NCBI GenBank assembly: GCA_963757815.1
Contig: CAVWSN010000001.1
Coordinates: 62,001-126,000, forward strand
Reading direction: 5' to 3'
Source: JACVRW01 sp963757815
GTDB lineage: Bacteria > Actinomycetota > Thermoleophilia > Solirubrobacterales > Thermoleophilaceae
Length of the DNA stretch: 64,000 nucleotides
The translations under genes and the position numbers were made by a program. The notes below the pieces were generated by a model. The model was not told where the DNA came from. It did not search any database and was given only the letters and a program-made list of their open reading frames with translations. Below are positions 34,796 to 43,632 of the stretch, piece by piece. Every line of letters begins with the position of its first letter. Position 1 is the stretch's first letter.

Positions 34796-35056
34796 ATGGC
34801 CGCCAAGCGCACCCGGGCCGCGAACCAGAGCGACGAATTCCTCGAGTCCCTGATGGAAACGAGCCTCTACTCGATGGGCGCCTACTTCAGCGACCAGCAC
34901 CCCGATCTCGTCGAGGAGGTCATCGCGGAGAGCGAGGCGATCGAGAATGCCGGGCTGCGCAGCTACGCGGATGAGCACGGCATGACGATCGAGGCGTGCT
35001 TCGAGACCCTGCTCACCGGCCTCGCGGTCCGTTACTACAACGCCGTAGCGGCCTGA
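34796..35056 (+). CDS. Small acidic protein of unknown function
   Basis: 86 aa from ATG 34796. Mostly alpha-helical composition: NQSDEFLESLMETSLYSMGA, YFSDQHPDLVEEVIAESEAI, then GMTIEACFETLLTGLAVRYY. Acidic, with no signal or membrane segment. The coding stop is directly followed by the start of the FAD oxidoreductase (ATG 35057), so the two are probably coupled. I do not recognise a named family. Confidence 0.6.
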   Translation: MAAKRTRAANQSDEFLESLMETSLYSMGAYFSDQHPDLVEEVIAESEAIENAGLRSYADEHGMTIEACFETLLTGLAVRYYNAVAA

Positions 35057-36139
35057 ATGCGCCGCACGGCCGAGGTGGCCGTCGTCGGCGCCGGGATCAT
35101 CGGGCTCGCCACGGCGTACGAGCTGATGCGCAGAGGGGTGGACGTGCGCATCTTCGAGGCAGCCCGTCCCGGTGCCGGCCAGTCGGCGGGGCGGACGCGC
35201 ATATTCCGCCACAGCCACCGGCGGCTCGAGCTGGTGCAGCTGGCGGTCGAGGCGCGCGCCCGCTGGGAGGACTGGGAGGAGCAGCTCGGCGTGCGGCTCC
35301 TGGGCCGCGAGGGGCTGCTGCTCACCGGACCGTCGGCAGAGGAGGTGGCCGCGCTCCTCGCGGCGGCGGGCGCGCCCGGCAGGCTGCTGGACGCGCGGGC
35401 GCAGGCGGAGGTCATGCCGATTCTCAGGCCGCCCGGGGGCCCGGCTCTGCTCGACGAGCTCGGCGGCTCGACCGACGTGCGCGCCGCCGTCGACGGCTTG
35501 GCGGCCGCGCTCGGCGAGCGGCTCACCCTCGCCGAGGTCTTCGCGGTCGGCACGCGTGAGCCGGCTCTCGTCGAGACATCCGAGGGGATTTGGGAGGCCG
35601 GCCGCGTGGTGCTCTGCGCCGGCGCGGCGGTCGGCGAGCTCGGGGCGGCTGCGGGAATCGAGATCCCGCTCACGATCACCTGCCACGCGCGCGTGACCTT
35701 CCGCGTGCGCGAGCCCTCGCTCGCCGGCCGGCTGCCGGCGCTGCAGGAGCAGACCGGCACGTTCGGGGAGACCGTCTACGCGGCGGCCTTCCCGGGCGAG
35801 CCCCTGTACGCAGTGGGTCTGAGCGGGGAGGGCAGCGACGTGCCGCTCGGCCCGGGCCGCGATGCGGCGGCTGACGCGCTCGTCGAACGGATCGCGGCCT
35901 ACGCGCGTGAGGCGCTTCCGGGCCTCGACCCCGACCCCGCCGGCGTCCGGCTCTGCCTCCAGACGCTGCTGCCCGGCGGAAGCGACAACTTCGGCGTCTG
36001 GCGCAGCGGCACGGTGCTCGCCCTGGCGGGCGACAACCTCTTCAAGTTCGCCCCGCTGGCCGGGCGCGTGCTCGCCGGAGCGGCCTGCGGGGAGAGCATC
36101 CCGGCGTGGCTCGTGCCGGGAGCCTTACCCCAGAGGTAA
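35057..36139 (+). CDS. FAD-dependent oxidoreductase, DAO family (sarcosine/N-methyl amino acid oxidase-like)
   Basis: 360 aa. The dinucleotide-binding motif VAVVGAGIIGLATAYELMRRG (GxGxxG, in two parts) ends in Glu before AARPGAGQSAGRTRIFRHSH, typical of monomeric sarcosine or N-methyltryptophan oxidases that carry covalent FAD. The covalent-FAD Cys is plausibly the one in RLCLQTLLPGGSDNF near residue 300. The C-terminus has LALAGDNLFKFAPLAGRVLA. The substrate is unknown; likely an amine or secondary amino acid. Confidence 0.85.
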   Translation: MRRTAEVAVVGAGIIGLATAYELMRRGVDVRIFEAARPGAGQSAGRTRIFRHSHRRLELVQLAVEARARWEDWEEQLGVRLLGREGLLLTGPSAEEVAALLAAAGAPGRLLDARAQAEVMPILRPPGGPALLDELGGSTDVRAAVDGLAAALGERLTLAEVFAVGTREPALVETSEGIWEAGRVVLCAGAAVGELGAAAGIEIPLTITCHARVTFRVREPSLAGRLPALQEQTGTFGETVYAAAFPGEPLYAVGLSGEGSDVPLGPGRDAAADALVERIAAYAREALPGLDPDPAGVRLCLQTLLPGGSDNFGVWRSGTVLALAGDNLFKFAPLAGRVLAGAACGESIPAWLVPGALPQR

Positions 36140-36175
36140 TTGAGGGTCTTCCCTCCCGTCGGCATCGTCCGCGGC

Positions 36176-37612
36176 ATGCAAACCAACTCGAACGCACGTC
36201 GTTGGGCGGCGCTCCCGGTGCTCCTGGCCGGCGCCTTCATGGTCGTCCTCGACTTCTTCATCGTCAATGTCGCCCTCCCGTCGATGGCCACCGACCTGGA
36301 AGCGAGCGCGAGCTCGCTCGAGTGGGTCGTCGCGGGCTACGGGCTGACCTTCGCGGTCTTCCTGATCGTCGCCGGCCGGCTGGGCGACGAAATCGGCCGC
36401 CGGCGTGTCTACGCGATCGGCCTCGGGCTGTTCACGCTCGCCTCGTTGGCCTGCGGCCTGGCGCCGAGCCCGGCGACACTCGTGCTGGCGCGAGTCGCGC
36501 AGGGCGTGGCGGCCGCCGTTGTGATGCCGCAGGTGCTGTCGATCATCGGCGTGGCCTACCGCGGACCGGACTACGTGCGCGCGCTCAGCATCTACGGCGT
36601 GGTCCTCGGCCTCGCGGCCGTGGGCGGCCAGGTGATCGGCGGCGGGCTCGTCGAGAGCGACGTGGCCGGGCTCGGCTGGCGCTGGTGCTTCCTGATCAAC
36701 GTGCCCATCGGGCTCGCGGCCCTGGCGCTCACCCCCGTGCTGGTGCCCGAGTCGCGTGCCGAGAGCCGGAGCCGGCTCGACCTGGCGGGCGCCATCCTGG
36801 TCGCCGCCGGGCTCGTCGCCATCCTGCTGCCCCTGATCGAGGGCCGGGCGCAGGGCTGGCCCGCATGGACCTGGATCTCGCTCGCGGCGGCGCCGTTCAT
36901 CCTGGCCGCATTCGTGCTCTATCAGCGCGCACTGACGCGGCGCGGCGCCGCTCCGCTGGTCGACCTCGGCCTGTTCGGCCAGCGCGGGTTCTCCGGCGGC
37001 CTGGCCACTCAGCTCTTCCTGGCGTCCGCCCAGGCAGCGTTCTTCGTTTACCTGGCGCTCTACCTGCAGATGGGCCGCGGGCTCGACCCGCTGGAGTCCG
37101 GACTGGTGTTCACGATCGTCGCCGTCTCCTACGTGGCGGTCTCGGGGCCGGCGCCCAAGCTCACCGAGCGCTACGGCCGCGCGGTGATCGCGGCCGGCGG
37201 GCTCTGCCTCGCCGCAGGGCTCGGCTCGCTGGCGCTCGCCGTCGCCGAGGTCGGAGTGGACGGGTCGCTGGCTGCCTTCGTGCCGGGCCTGCTGCTCGCG
37301 GGCGCCGGGATCGGGCTGTGCTTCACCCCGCTGACGGCGATCGTGCTCGGGAACGTCGATCCGGAGCGCGCGGGCGCGGCCTCCGGCGTGCTGTCCACGA
37401 GCCAGCAGGTCGGCTACTCCCTGGGCGTGGCGATCACGGGCGTGATCTTCTTCGGGGCCGGGAACGACATCGCGCGCGCATTCGAGCTCAGCCTGATCGA
37501 GCTTGCCGTGCTGGCAGCGGGCGTGGCGGCCGCGTCGCGCCTGCTGCCGGGCGCGGCGCGCGCCCCACGGCCGCAGGCGCCGCGGCCGGTGGGCCAGGAG
37601 GCGGCGTACTGA
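36176..37612 (+). CDS. MFS transporter, DHA2 (EmrB/QacA) family
   Basis: About 478 aa from ATG 36176 (an in-frame TTG at 36140 would add 12 residues). It has some 14 hydrophobic segments and DHA2 motifs: LDFFIVNVALPSMATDL in TM1, WVVAGYGLTFAVFLIVAG, GRLGDEIGRRRVYAIG (motif A), LVLARVAQGVAAAVVMPQ and WRWCFLINVPIG. It is a proton-driven drug or metabolite exporter in known relatives. It follows the FAD oxidase closely on the same strand. Confidence 0.9.
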   Translation: MQTNSNARRWAALPVLLAGAFMVVLDFFIVNVALPSMATDLEASASSLEWVVAGYGLTFAVFLIVAGRLGDEIGRRRVYAIGLGLFTLASLACGLAPSPATLVLARVAQGVAAAVVMPQVLSIIGVAYRGPDYVRALSIYGVVLGLAAVGGQVIGGGLVESDVAGLGWRWCFLINVPIGLAALALTPVLVPESRAESRSRLDLAGAILVAAGLVAILLPLIEGRAQGWPAWTWISLAAAPFILAAFVLYQRALTRRGAAPLVDLGLFGQRGFSGGLATQLFLASAQAAFFVYLALYLQMGRGLDPLESGLVFTIVAVSYVAVSGPAPKLTERYGRAVIAAGGLCLAAGLGSLALAVAEVGVDGSLAAFVPGLLLAGAGIGLCFTPLTAIVLGNVDPERAGAASGVLSTSQQVGYSLGVAITGVIFFGAGNDIARAFELSLIELAVLAAGVAAASRLLPGAARAPRPQAPRPVGQEAAY

Positions 37613-37645
37613 TGACGAGCCGCGCGGGCGCATAGATTTACCGCC

Positions 37646-38995
37646 GTGAACCTCGACACACCCGAGGTCCGGTACGCCCGCAGCGGGGATGTGAGCATCG
37701 CGTACCAGGTGGTCGGCGACGGGCCCGTGGACGTGCTGTTCGTGCCCTTCCTGATCAACCTGATCTGGGCCTGGGAACAGCCGATCTTCGTTGACTTCTG
37801 CAACCGGCTCACGTCCTTCTCGCGTCTGATCCTGCTCGACAAGCGCGGGACCGGTCTCTCGGACGCTCCCCGCGACCTGCCCACGCTCGAGACGCGGATG
37901 GACGACCTCCGTGCAGTGATGGACGACGCCGGCTCGGAGCGCGCCGCCCTGCTCGGCGCCGGCTCGCCGGGGGGTCAGCTTTCGGCCGTGTTCGCGGCCA
38001 CCTATCCGGAGCGCGTGGTCGCGCTCATCCTCCAGAACACCTGGCCGCGCGTGACCGCGGCGCCGGACTTCCCGCCCGGGGAGCCGGTGGAGGATTGGCA
38101 CCGGAAGGTGCGCGAGGCGCGTCTCCACTGGGGCAGCCGCGAGTACCAGCGCGAGGAGATGCGCAGGTTCTTTCCGAGCTACGCGCACGACCACGCCTTC
38201 GAGCAATGGCACGTGAACCACGAGCGGCTCGCCGCGAGCCCCGGCGCGGCCGCCTGGTTCATGCGGGTGCTGATGGAGACCGACATCCGCGAGGTGCTTC
38301 CGACGATCTCGGTGCCCACGCTCATCCTCTGCCACACGAAGTGGCTGGACGGCTGCACCTACATGGCCGAGCGCATCCCCAACGCCAGGCTGATCGAGCT
38401 GACCGCACCGGACGTCAGCGTCTATGCGGATTCCCAGGTTCCGCTCGAAGTGGAGCGCTTCCTGTCCGAGCGACATGTCGACACGGCGCCCCAGCGGGTG
38501 CTCACCACGGTCCTCTTCACGGACATCGTCGACTCGACCTCACGCGCCGCGGAGATGGGGGACAGCCACTGGCGCGAGCTGATCAACGCCCATCACGCGG
38601 CCGTGAGGGCTCAGGTCGCGCGCTATGGCGGAACGGTGATCCGCAGCACGGGCGACGGCTTCTGCGCGACCTTCGACGGCCCCGCGCGTGCCATCGCCTG
38701 CGCACACGGCGCGCTCCGCGCCGCGGGGGACCTCGGCCTGGACATCCGGGCAGGGATCCACACCGGCGAGGTCGAGCTCGTGGGCGGCAGGGTAGAGGGG
38801 ATCGCGGTGCACATCGGTGCCCGGATCGTGGCCGAGGCACGGCCCCACGAGGTGCTGGTCTCGAGCATCGTGAGAGACCTCGCCGGCGGCTCGGGCATCG
38901 ACTTCGAGGACAGGGGAGTCCACGACCTGAAGGGCGTTCCGGGGGAGTGGCGGCTCTTCGCGACTCGACTCAGCGAACGCTCCCGATTAGGGTAA
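37646..38995 (+). CDS. Class III adenylate/guanylate cyclase with N-terminal alpha/beta-hydrolase domain
   Basis: 449 aa from GTG 37646. Residues 1-275 form an alpha/beta-hydrolase (DVSIAYQVVGDGPVDVLFVP, DKRGTGLSD, nucleophile-elbow position GAGSPGG with Ser107, SVPTLILCH). Residues 285-440 are a class III cyclase: TTVLFTDIVDSTSRAAEMGD with metal Asp293, STGDGFCATFDGP with Asp337, and ADIxxGIHTGEVELVGG-like dimer residues. The hydrolase may sense a ligand rather than catalyse. Makes cAMP (or cGMP). The next gene encodes a cyclic-nucleotide-binding protein. Confidence 0.9.
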   Translation: MNLDTPEVRYARSGDVSIAYQVVGDGPVDVLFVPFLINLIWAWEQPIFVDFCNRLTSFSRLILLDKRGTGLSDAPRDLPTLETRMDDLRAVMDDAGSERAALLGAGSPGGQLSAVFAATYPERVVALILQNTWPRVTAAPDFPPGEPVEDWHRKVREARLHWGSREYQREEMRRFFPSYAHDHAFEQWHVNHERLAASPGAAAWFMRVLMETDIREVLPTISVPTLILCHTKWLDGCTYMAERIPNARLIELTAPDVSVYADSQVPLEVERFLSERHVDTAPQRVLTTVLFTDIVDSTSRAAEMGDSHWRELINAHHAAVRAQVARYGGTVIRSTGDGFCATFDGPARAIACAHGALRAAGDLGLDIRAGIHTGEVELVGGRVEGIAVHIGARIVAEARPHEVLVSSIVRDLAGGSGIDFEDRGVHDLKGVPGEWRLFATRLSERSRLG

Positions 38996-39001
38996 GCACC
39001 C

Positions 39002-39436
39002 ATGAGGCTGTTCAGCAGCGACACGAAGGTCGACGCACTCAAACGCGCCCCGCTGTTCGAGGGGCTCTCCCAGAACGAGCTGTCGGAGCTCGCCCAGCGG
39101 AGCGAGGACATGGAGCTGGACGCCGGCACCGTGCTCTGCAGGGAGGGTGAGATCGGCCACGAGTTCTTCGTGATCATCGAGGGGGATGTGGAGATCGAGC
39201 GCCAGGGCCAGAGCCTGGGCATAAGGGGGGCGGGCGACTTCATCGGCGAGATCGCCCTGCTCGAGGAGATCGAGCGCACCGCCACGGTCACGGCCAAGAC
39301 ACCGCTGCGCGTCTTCGTGCTCACGCGGACGGCTTTCAAGGCCATGGTGGAGCAGCACCCGAGCGTCGAGCTCAAGGTCCTGCGGACGCTCGCTCACAGG
39401 GTCGCCGCGCTGTCGCAGGACCCGAAGGTCGCCTAG
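39002..39436 (+). CDS. Single-domain cyclic-nucleotide-binding protein
   Basis: 144 aa, one CNB (CAP_ED) domain only: LFEGLSQNELSELAQRS, GTVLCREGEIGHEFFVIIEG, and the phosphate-binding cassette GDFIGEIALLEEIERTATV (Gly-Glu and Arg that hold the cyclic phosphate). There is no HTH or kinase domain, so it is probably a partner protein. It starts 6 nt after the cyclase stop, implying one operon and a shared signal. Its stop codon overlaps that of the convergent ABM gene. Confidence 0.9.
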   Translation: MRLFSSDTKVDALKRAPLFEGLSQNELSELAQRSEDMELDAGTVLCREGEIGHEFFVIIEGDVEIERQGQSLGIRGAGDFIGEIALLEEIERTATVTAKTPLRVFVLTRTAFKAMVEQHPSVELKVLRTLAHRVAALSQDPKVA

Positions 39437-39756
39437 CTCGCCGGACTTTCGCTCGGGGCCTCCCGGTGGAGGACCACCTCGTAGTGGTCCACAACCGGTG
39501 TCCGCTGGGGCCCGGCCGTGGCCACGGCCTGCTCGCGCGCCTCGTCCGCGATCCGCTCACTCTCGCGCATGTCGGCCTCGGTCTCCCACAGCGCGATCGT
39601 CACCGCCTGACCGGCGGTGTGGTTGACCCCGACCGTGATGCCGCGGAAGCCCCCCGACTGCTCGAGGCGCGGAAGCTGTTGCTCCTCGAACTGCCGCACC
39701 GTTTCGTCAATGCGCTCCGGATCGAGACCCGCGAACCTGCTGAGCCGAGCATGCAT
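39433..39756 (-). CDS. Antibiotic biosynthesis monooxygenase-like dimeric alpha/beta-barrel protein
   Basis: 107 aa from ATG 39756, with an AGGAGAGG ribosome site. It has HARLSRFAGLDPERIDETVR, QLPRLEQSGGFRGITVGVN, VTIALWETEADMRESE and the VDHYEVVLHR ending, the pattern of stress-responsive or ABM-like ferredoxin-fold proteins. A heme- or small-ligand-binding role is possible but unproven. It converges on the CNB gene with overlapping stops. Confidence 0.7.
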   Translation of the reverse strand: MHARLSRFAGLDPERIDETVRQFEEQQLPRLEQSGGFRGITVGVNHTAGQAVTIALWETEADMRESERIADEAREQAVATAGPQRTPVVDHYEVVLHREAPSESPAS

Positions 39757-39843
39757 GTGTCCCTCCTCTCCTAGCCCTGTGGCGGGCAGTATCGCCTGTT
39801 CGCGACGGCAGGGATACAACGGCGGTCCACGAAAGAGCGCAAC

Positions 39844-40116
39844 GTGCTGTTCATGGTGGTGGAGCGCTTCACTCCGGTCGCGGCGGCCGAGATCTACCGG
39901 CGCGTGCGCGAGGAGGGCAGGTCTATCCCGGAGGGACTGCGCTACGTCGACAGCTGGGTACGGGCCGACCTGCGCGGCTGCTACCAGCTGATGGAGTGCG
40001 ACGACTTGGTCCTGTTGCAGGAGTGGATCGCGAGCTGGGATGACCTCGGCGAGTTCGAGGTCGTGCCGGTGGTGCCCTCGAGCTCCACGCAGGAGCTGAT
40101 GGCGCGGATCGGCTAG
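39844..40116 (+). CDS. DUF3303-like small protein
   Basis: 90 aa from GTG 39844. LFMVVERFTPVAAAEIYRRV, PEGLRYVDSWVRADLRGCYQ, LMECDDLVLLQEWIASWDD and FEVVPVVPS match the DUF3303 pattern of ferredoxin-like, often dimeric proteins. No catalytic role is known. It stands alone, 22 nt before the converging end of the lipoprotein gene. Confidence 0.7.
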   Translation: MLFMVVERFTPVAAAEIYRRVREEGRSIPEGLRYVDSWVRADLRGCYQLMECDDLVLLQEWIASWDDLGEFEVVPVVPSSSTQELMARIG

Positions 40117-40138
40117 ACCGACCCGATCGCGCTCCTCC

Positions 40139-40990
40139 TCATCGGACCTCGGCCTCCCCGATCATGCCCTGCACAACGTGCGGCGGCCCGCCGTCGCGGT
40201 CCGCGACGAAGCAGAGGAGCGCGTACTTGCCCCGCTTCAGCGCCAGCTCGGCGTTCTCCGAGCTGCCGCCGTCGATGGCGGACGTGCCCACCATCTCGCG
40301 GAAGTCGATCGGCGGCTCGCCCTTCTCGGTCTTCATGAATTCGCGCACGTCGGCCAGGCTCTTGCCGGGCTGCATCCGCACGGCGATCACGTGATGAATC
40401 TCGCGGCCGGTGTTCTCGAAGCGGATGACGTTCTTGCCTGGCCGGAGCCCGCTGGCACGGAAGCCGTAGTCATAGGCCGTCACCTTGCCGTCGGCGGCGG
40501 GCAGGCCGCCCCGCCTGGCGGACTGGGGCGGCACCTCGAACTTCACGAGACCACCGACCTCGAAGCTGTCATTTTCCAGGTCAGCCGCGTAGTAGGTGCC
40601 CGGTCGGAGCACGACCTCGGCGCGACCGGCCTCGCCTGGATTGAGCGGACTCGCCCCACCAGCGGCGTGCAGCCAGTCCGGAATGAACTTGCCGGCGCTG
40701 GCAGCTCGCAGCCCGTCCAGCACTTCGCCCTCGGACCGCTTGCCATCCACGCGCAGCAGCTGCGCCTCGTGCTCGGCCTTGCCTTCGTTGCGATAGCTGA
40801 CCTCGTTCAGCCCCGCTCGTGGCGAACCTGAGAGCGTGAGCTGCACGCGGTCGCCCTGTTCTTTCGTGACCAGCGAGATGACCGGCGGCGCCTGCGCCGC
40901 AGTCGCCTCACCGCCATCGTCGTCGTCACCGCATCCAACGGCCAGGCCGCAGAGAGCTGCGGCCCCCAGGGCCAATACCTTCAGTTTCAC
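40139..40990 (-). CDS. Lipoprotein with cupredoxin-like domains
   Basis: 283 aa. Lipoprotein signal (VLALGAAALCGLAVGCG, Cys near 20) and an Asp-rich linker. Two beta domains follow: residues about 40-155 (VQLTLSGSPRAGLNEVSYRN, LRPGTYYAADL) and 170-283 (YDYGFRASGLRPGKNVIRFEN, EIHHVIAVRM, GKYALLCFVADRDGGPPHVVQGM). The second resembles a cupredoxin with His, Cys and Met in ligand-like positions, but only partly. It is probably surface-anchored. The function is unknown. Confidence 0.75.
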   Translation of the reverse strand: MKLKVLALGAAALCGLAVGCGDDDDGGEATAAQAPPVISLVTKEQGDRVQLTLSGSPRAGLNEVSYRNEGKAEHEAQLLRVDGKRSEGEVLDGLRAASAGKFIPDWLHAAGGASPLNPGEAGRAEVVLRPGTYYAADLENDSFEVGGLVKFEVPPQSARRGGLPAADGKVTAYDYGFRASGLRPGKNVIRFENTGREIHHVIAVRMQPGKSLADVREFMKTEKGEPPIDFREMVGTSAIDGGSSENAELALKRGKYALLCFVADRDGGPPHVVQGMIGEAEVR

Positions 40991-41255
40991 TTCGGGCGCC
41001 TCCGTATCGCGCTGTGTATGAACGGGCCGCTTCGCCCAGTGGAGGGACCAGGTAGGGCAGAAGCGACCCGCCCTCTCTAAGAAAGGCCCCGTTCGCCCAA
41101 TCCGTCAAGCGAGAGTGGACAAAAAGCCCACTTCCTCCCAGTCCGGGATTCATCCCCGCTTTGGGTGATACCGAAGTCACCGGTTGGGGTCGCGAGGGCT
41201 TCAGCGTACGATCAGGCTGGGCGGGCCCGGGAACCCCCGAGCCCGGAAAGCAAGG

Positions 41256-41815
41256 CAGACCACGCTCCCGCTGGACGCGGCGCTGAGGGACCTGGCCGGT
41301 CAGCTGCGCGACGACATCCCGGGAATGGTCGAACGAGGCCTCGCGCAGCAGCGGCTGGAGCTGCCCGAGTTCTTCGTGCGCGATGACGACCCCGACTTCG
41401 TCGAGGTCTATCGCCAGAGCTATAGCAGCAGCTCGTACGCGTTCATGCTCGATCACGAGCGCGAACGCGATCTGCTCGTCCGCGACCGCGAGCGGCGCAA
41501 GGGATGCCGGTCGACGCGGGTCAGCTGCGCTACGGGCTCGACCGGGATCACCTGGGTCTGGTCGCCTGGGGCGAAGAGCCGGAGCGCGCGCTGGTCGCAA
41601 TCGGTGACGCGACCGGGCTGGCGCTGCTGACGGTGGCCGGCACGGATACGACGGCGTGGGGCTGGCTCGGAGCGCTCGAGATCGGGAGCGCCGAACGGCG
41701 TGCCGTCCGCTGCCTCGAGCCGCCCACGGGTATCCGCATTGCGATCGGCGAACGGGGGCAAGGCCCGGAGGGATTCCGACTGACCCATCGCCAGGCTTGG
41801 AACACGTACCGCATC
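41256..41815 (+). pseudogene. Broken PucR/CdaR-type transcriptional regulator
   Basis: Fragments of a PucR-like regulator in two frames. The first (from about 41256) has ALRDLAGQLRDDIPGMVERG, LPEFFVRDDDPDFVEVYRQS and ERERDLLVRDRERRKG. The second (from about 41504) has MPVDAGQLRYGLDRDHLGLV and PPTGIRIAIGERGQGPEGFR, ending THRQAWNTYRIARD. Compared with family members, a middle stretch of roughly 100 residues is missing and the C-terminal HTH_30 is absent. The gene ends where homology to an NADP oxidoreductase begins, so a deletion or rearrangement junction lies near 41815. Confidence 0.6.
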
Positions 41816-41819
41816 GCGC

Positions 41820-42672
41820 GCGACACGTCCGTTGTCGTGGCAGCCCAACGGATGTGGAAGTTCTGGAGGAGGACATTCCGGGAGAGCACCCCGGAGGTCG
41901 ACGTACATGCGCGGCGGATGGATGCGGTTCGTACATCTCGCGTTCGAGGTCGGGGCCGAGGGGAGCGCGTCGGCGAGGTGGTCGCGTCGCGCTCGAGAGC
42001 GTCCGGTCGGCGCGACGTGTCCACCCTGGGCTGGCGAGAGTACGGCGTGCTGACGCGCGGACGCACGTCGTCGACACCGACCTGCCGGCCAGGCCTACTG
42101 GGCGCCTGGCGACAGGTCTGACGGCTACGTGCCTCACCGAGATCGCGCGGTGAGGGAGGGCGACGTGTGTCGTCTCGGCGCGCGGGGCGTCGGCAGCGTG
42201 CGGGGCAGCTCGCGCAGCTGGGCGCCTCGAGGGTGATCGGTCGGCGGCGGGCGCGCAGGTGGGAGCTGTGAGGACGGCTTCGACGCGCGTCGACTACAGG
42301 CGGATATCGCGCCCAGCTCGCGGAGCGCGCCGACGGGATCGACGTCTACGTCGACTGTCGGCGGCGACACTGGAGGCCGCGATCGCGGCGCTGCGTGTAG
42401 GCGGCCGAGCGCCTGGTGGGCGCGATCAGCGATACAACGCACGCGCCGTCCCGGCGAGCAACCTCTACGAGGTGGCGAGAAGGAGCTCACCTGCGCGGAT
42501 GCTATCAACTCGTACTCGACCGCTTCCCGGAGGGATCGAGCGCGCGGCGGGTTGGCTCGCCGACGGCACGCTGCTACCGAGGAGACCGTGGTCGAGGGCC
42601 TCGAGCAGGGCCGGATGCGTTGCTCGGTGTGCTGCGTGGCGCAACGTCGGGAAGATGCTCGTCCGCTCGGCC
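41820..42672 (+). pseudogene. Shattered NADP-dependent oxidoreductase (PTGR/CurA type MDR)
   Basis: The translated frames, read in turn, spell a medium-chain reductase: TYMRG, GEVVASRS with DVSTLGWREYGVL (near 41970-42050), DTDLPA, LTATCLTEIAR, GQLAQLGASRVIG (42203), EDGFDA, VDYR, ERADGIDVYVD (42325), ATLEAAIAALRVGGR, GAISDTTHAP (42422), SNLYEVAR, CYQLVLDRFPEG, GWLADGTLL and PDALLGVLRGA, ending GKMLVRS near 42670. At least eight frame changes are needed. Protein-level similarity is well kept between breaks, so the damage is recent or artefactual. No continuous product can be made from this sequence. Confidence 0.65.
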
Positions 42673-42687
42673 GGGCGAGCTGCAGGC

Positions 42688-43585
42688 ATGCGCGCGCTGC
42701 ACTTTGACGGGTCCCGTGGTTGCGGCTTGGCAGGCCCGATCGCTGCCCAAGTCGGAGGCCTTGGTGGAGGTCGGCGCGGTGGCATTGAACCTCGGTGAGC
42801 TGGCCTTCAGGGCTGCGAAGCCCGAGCGTGGCGCAGTGCACGGATGGGACGCTGCCGGCGTCGTCAGCAAGCCCGCGGCCAATGGCGCGGGTCCGCCGGC
42901 AGGAACCCGCGTCGTGACCTTTGGATGGCGAGGGGCATGGGCCGAGCTTCGGGCAGTCGACACGGCCGAGCTCGCCGTGGTGCCCGGCTCGGTCGATCTC
43001 GGCGCGGCGAGCGTCCTCCCGGTCGCCGGTGTAACCGCACTGCAGGCCCTGCGCCGCCTCGGTCCAGTGGTCGGACGCCGCGTGCTCGTCACCGGCGCGT
43101 CGGGCGGGGTAGGACGGTTCGCGGTGCAGCTTGCTGCCCGCTCGGGCGCCGAAGTGATTGCGTCAGTCGGCCGTCCAGCGCATCGCGCCGGCCTATCCGA
43201 CCTCGGCGCCGCCGAGGTGATCATTGGCGTGGACGGCTTGTCCGGGCCGGTCTTCGGTGTGCTCGACACGGTCGGGGGCCCGCAGCTCGCGAATGTGCTC
43301 GGGCTGCTCGAGGACGGCGGGATAGTCCAGTGGATCGGCCGTGCCTCGCGTGCGCCGCTGACACTCGAGGTGCCGCAGGTGGAGCAGCATCGCCCGTGGC
43401 GACTCGAGCACTTCGGGGTACGCACCCCCTTCGGGGCCGACCTGGGCTACCTCGTCCACTTATTGGAGCGAGACGAGCTCGATCCGCAGATCGGCTGGCG
43501 CGGTCCGTGGGAACGGGCCGCCGAAGCCGCAGAGGCGCTCCTCTCGCGCGAGGTCAGGGGCAAGGCGGTGCTCGACATCCGATGA
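42688..43585 (+). CDS. Zinc-less MDR oxidoreductase (quinone reductase-like), frameshifted near the start
   Basis: About 298 aa. From ATG 42688 the frame gives MRALHFDGS, then a +1 shift near 42735-42745 leads to LPKSEALVEVGAVALNLGEL, VHGWDAAGVV, GTRVVTFGWRGAWAELRAVD, VLPVAGVTALQALRRLG, the NADPH motif GRRVLVTGASGGVGRFAVQLA (in pieces), and ends REVRGKAVLDIR. There are no catalytic zinc ligands, so it fits the COG0604 quinone oxidoreductase group. It directly follows the broken PTGR-type gene; the two are different subfamilies. Confidence 0.8.
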
Positions 43586-43632
43586 CTTTCGCCCATTGAT
43601 GGCCACGCGAAGCGTTGGTATGAGTGCGGCAG

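Noticed and set aside
36125..38476. A 783-codon open frame on the minus strand opposite the MFS and cyclase genes.
   Set aside because: It is a mirror of GC3-rich genes on the plus strand; its translation is low-complexity Arg/Glu/His/Gly-rich with no family motif, while the plus-strand frames have full domain signatures.
42134..42841. A 235-codon minus-strand frame through the broken reductase.
   Set aside because: Arg/Pro/Ser-rich shadow; the plus strand holds the recognisable reductase segments.
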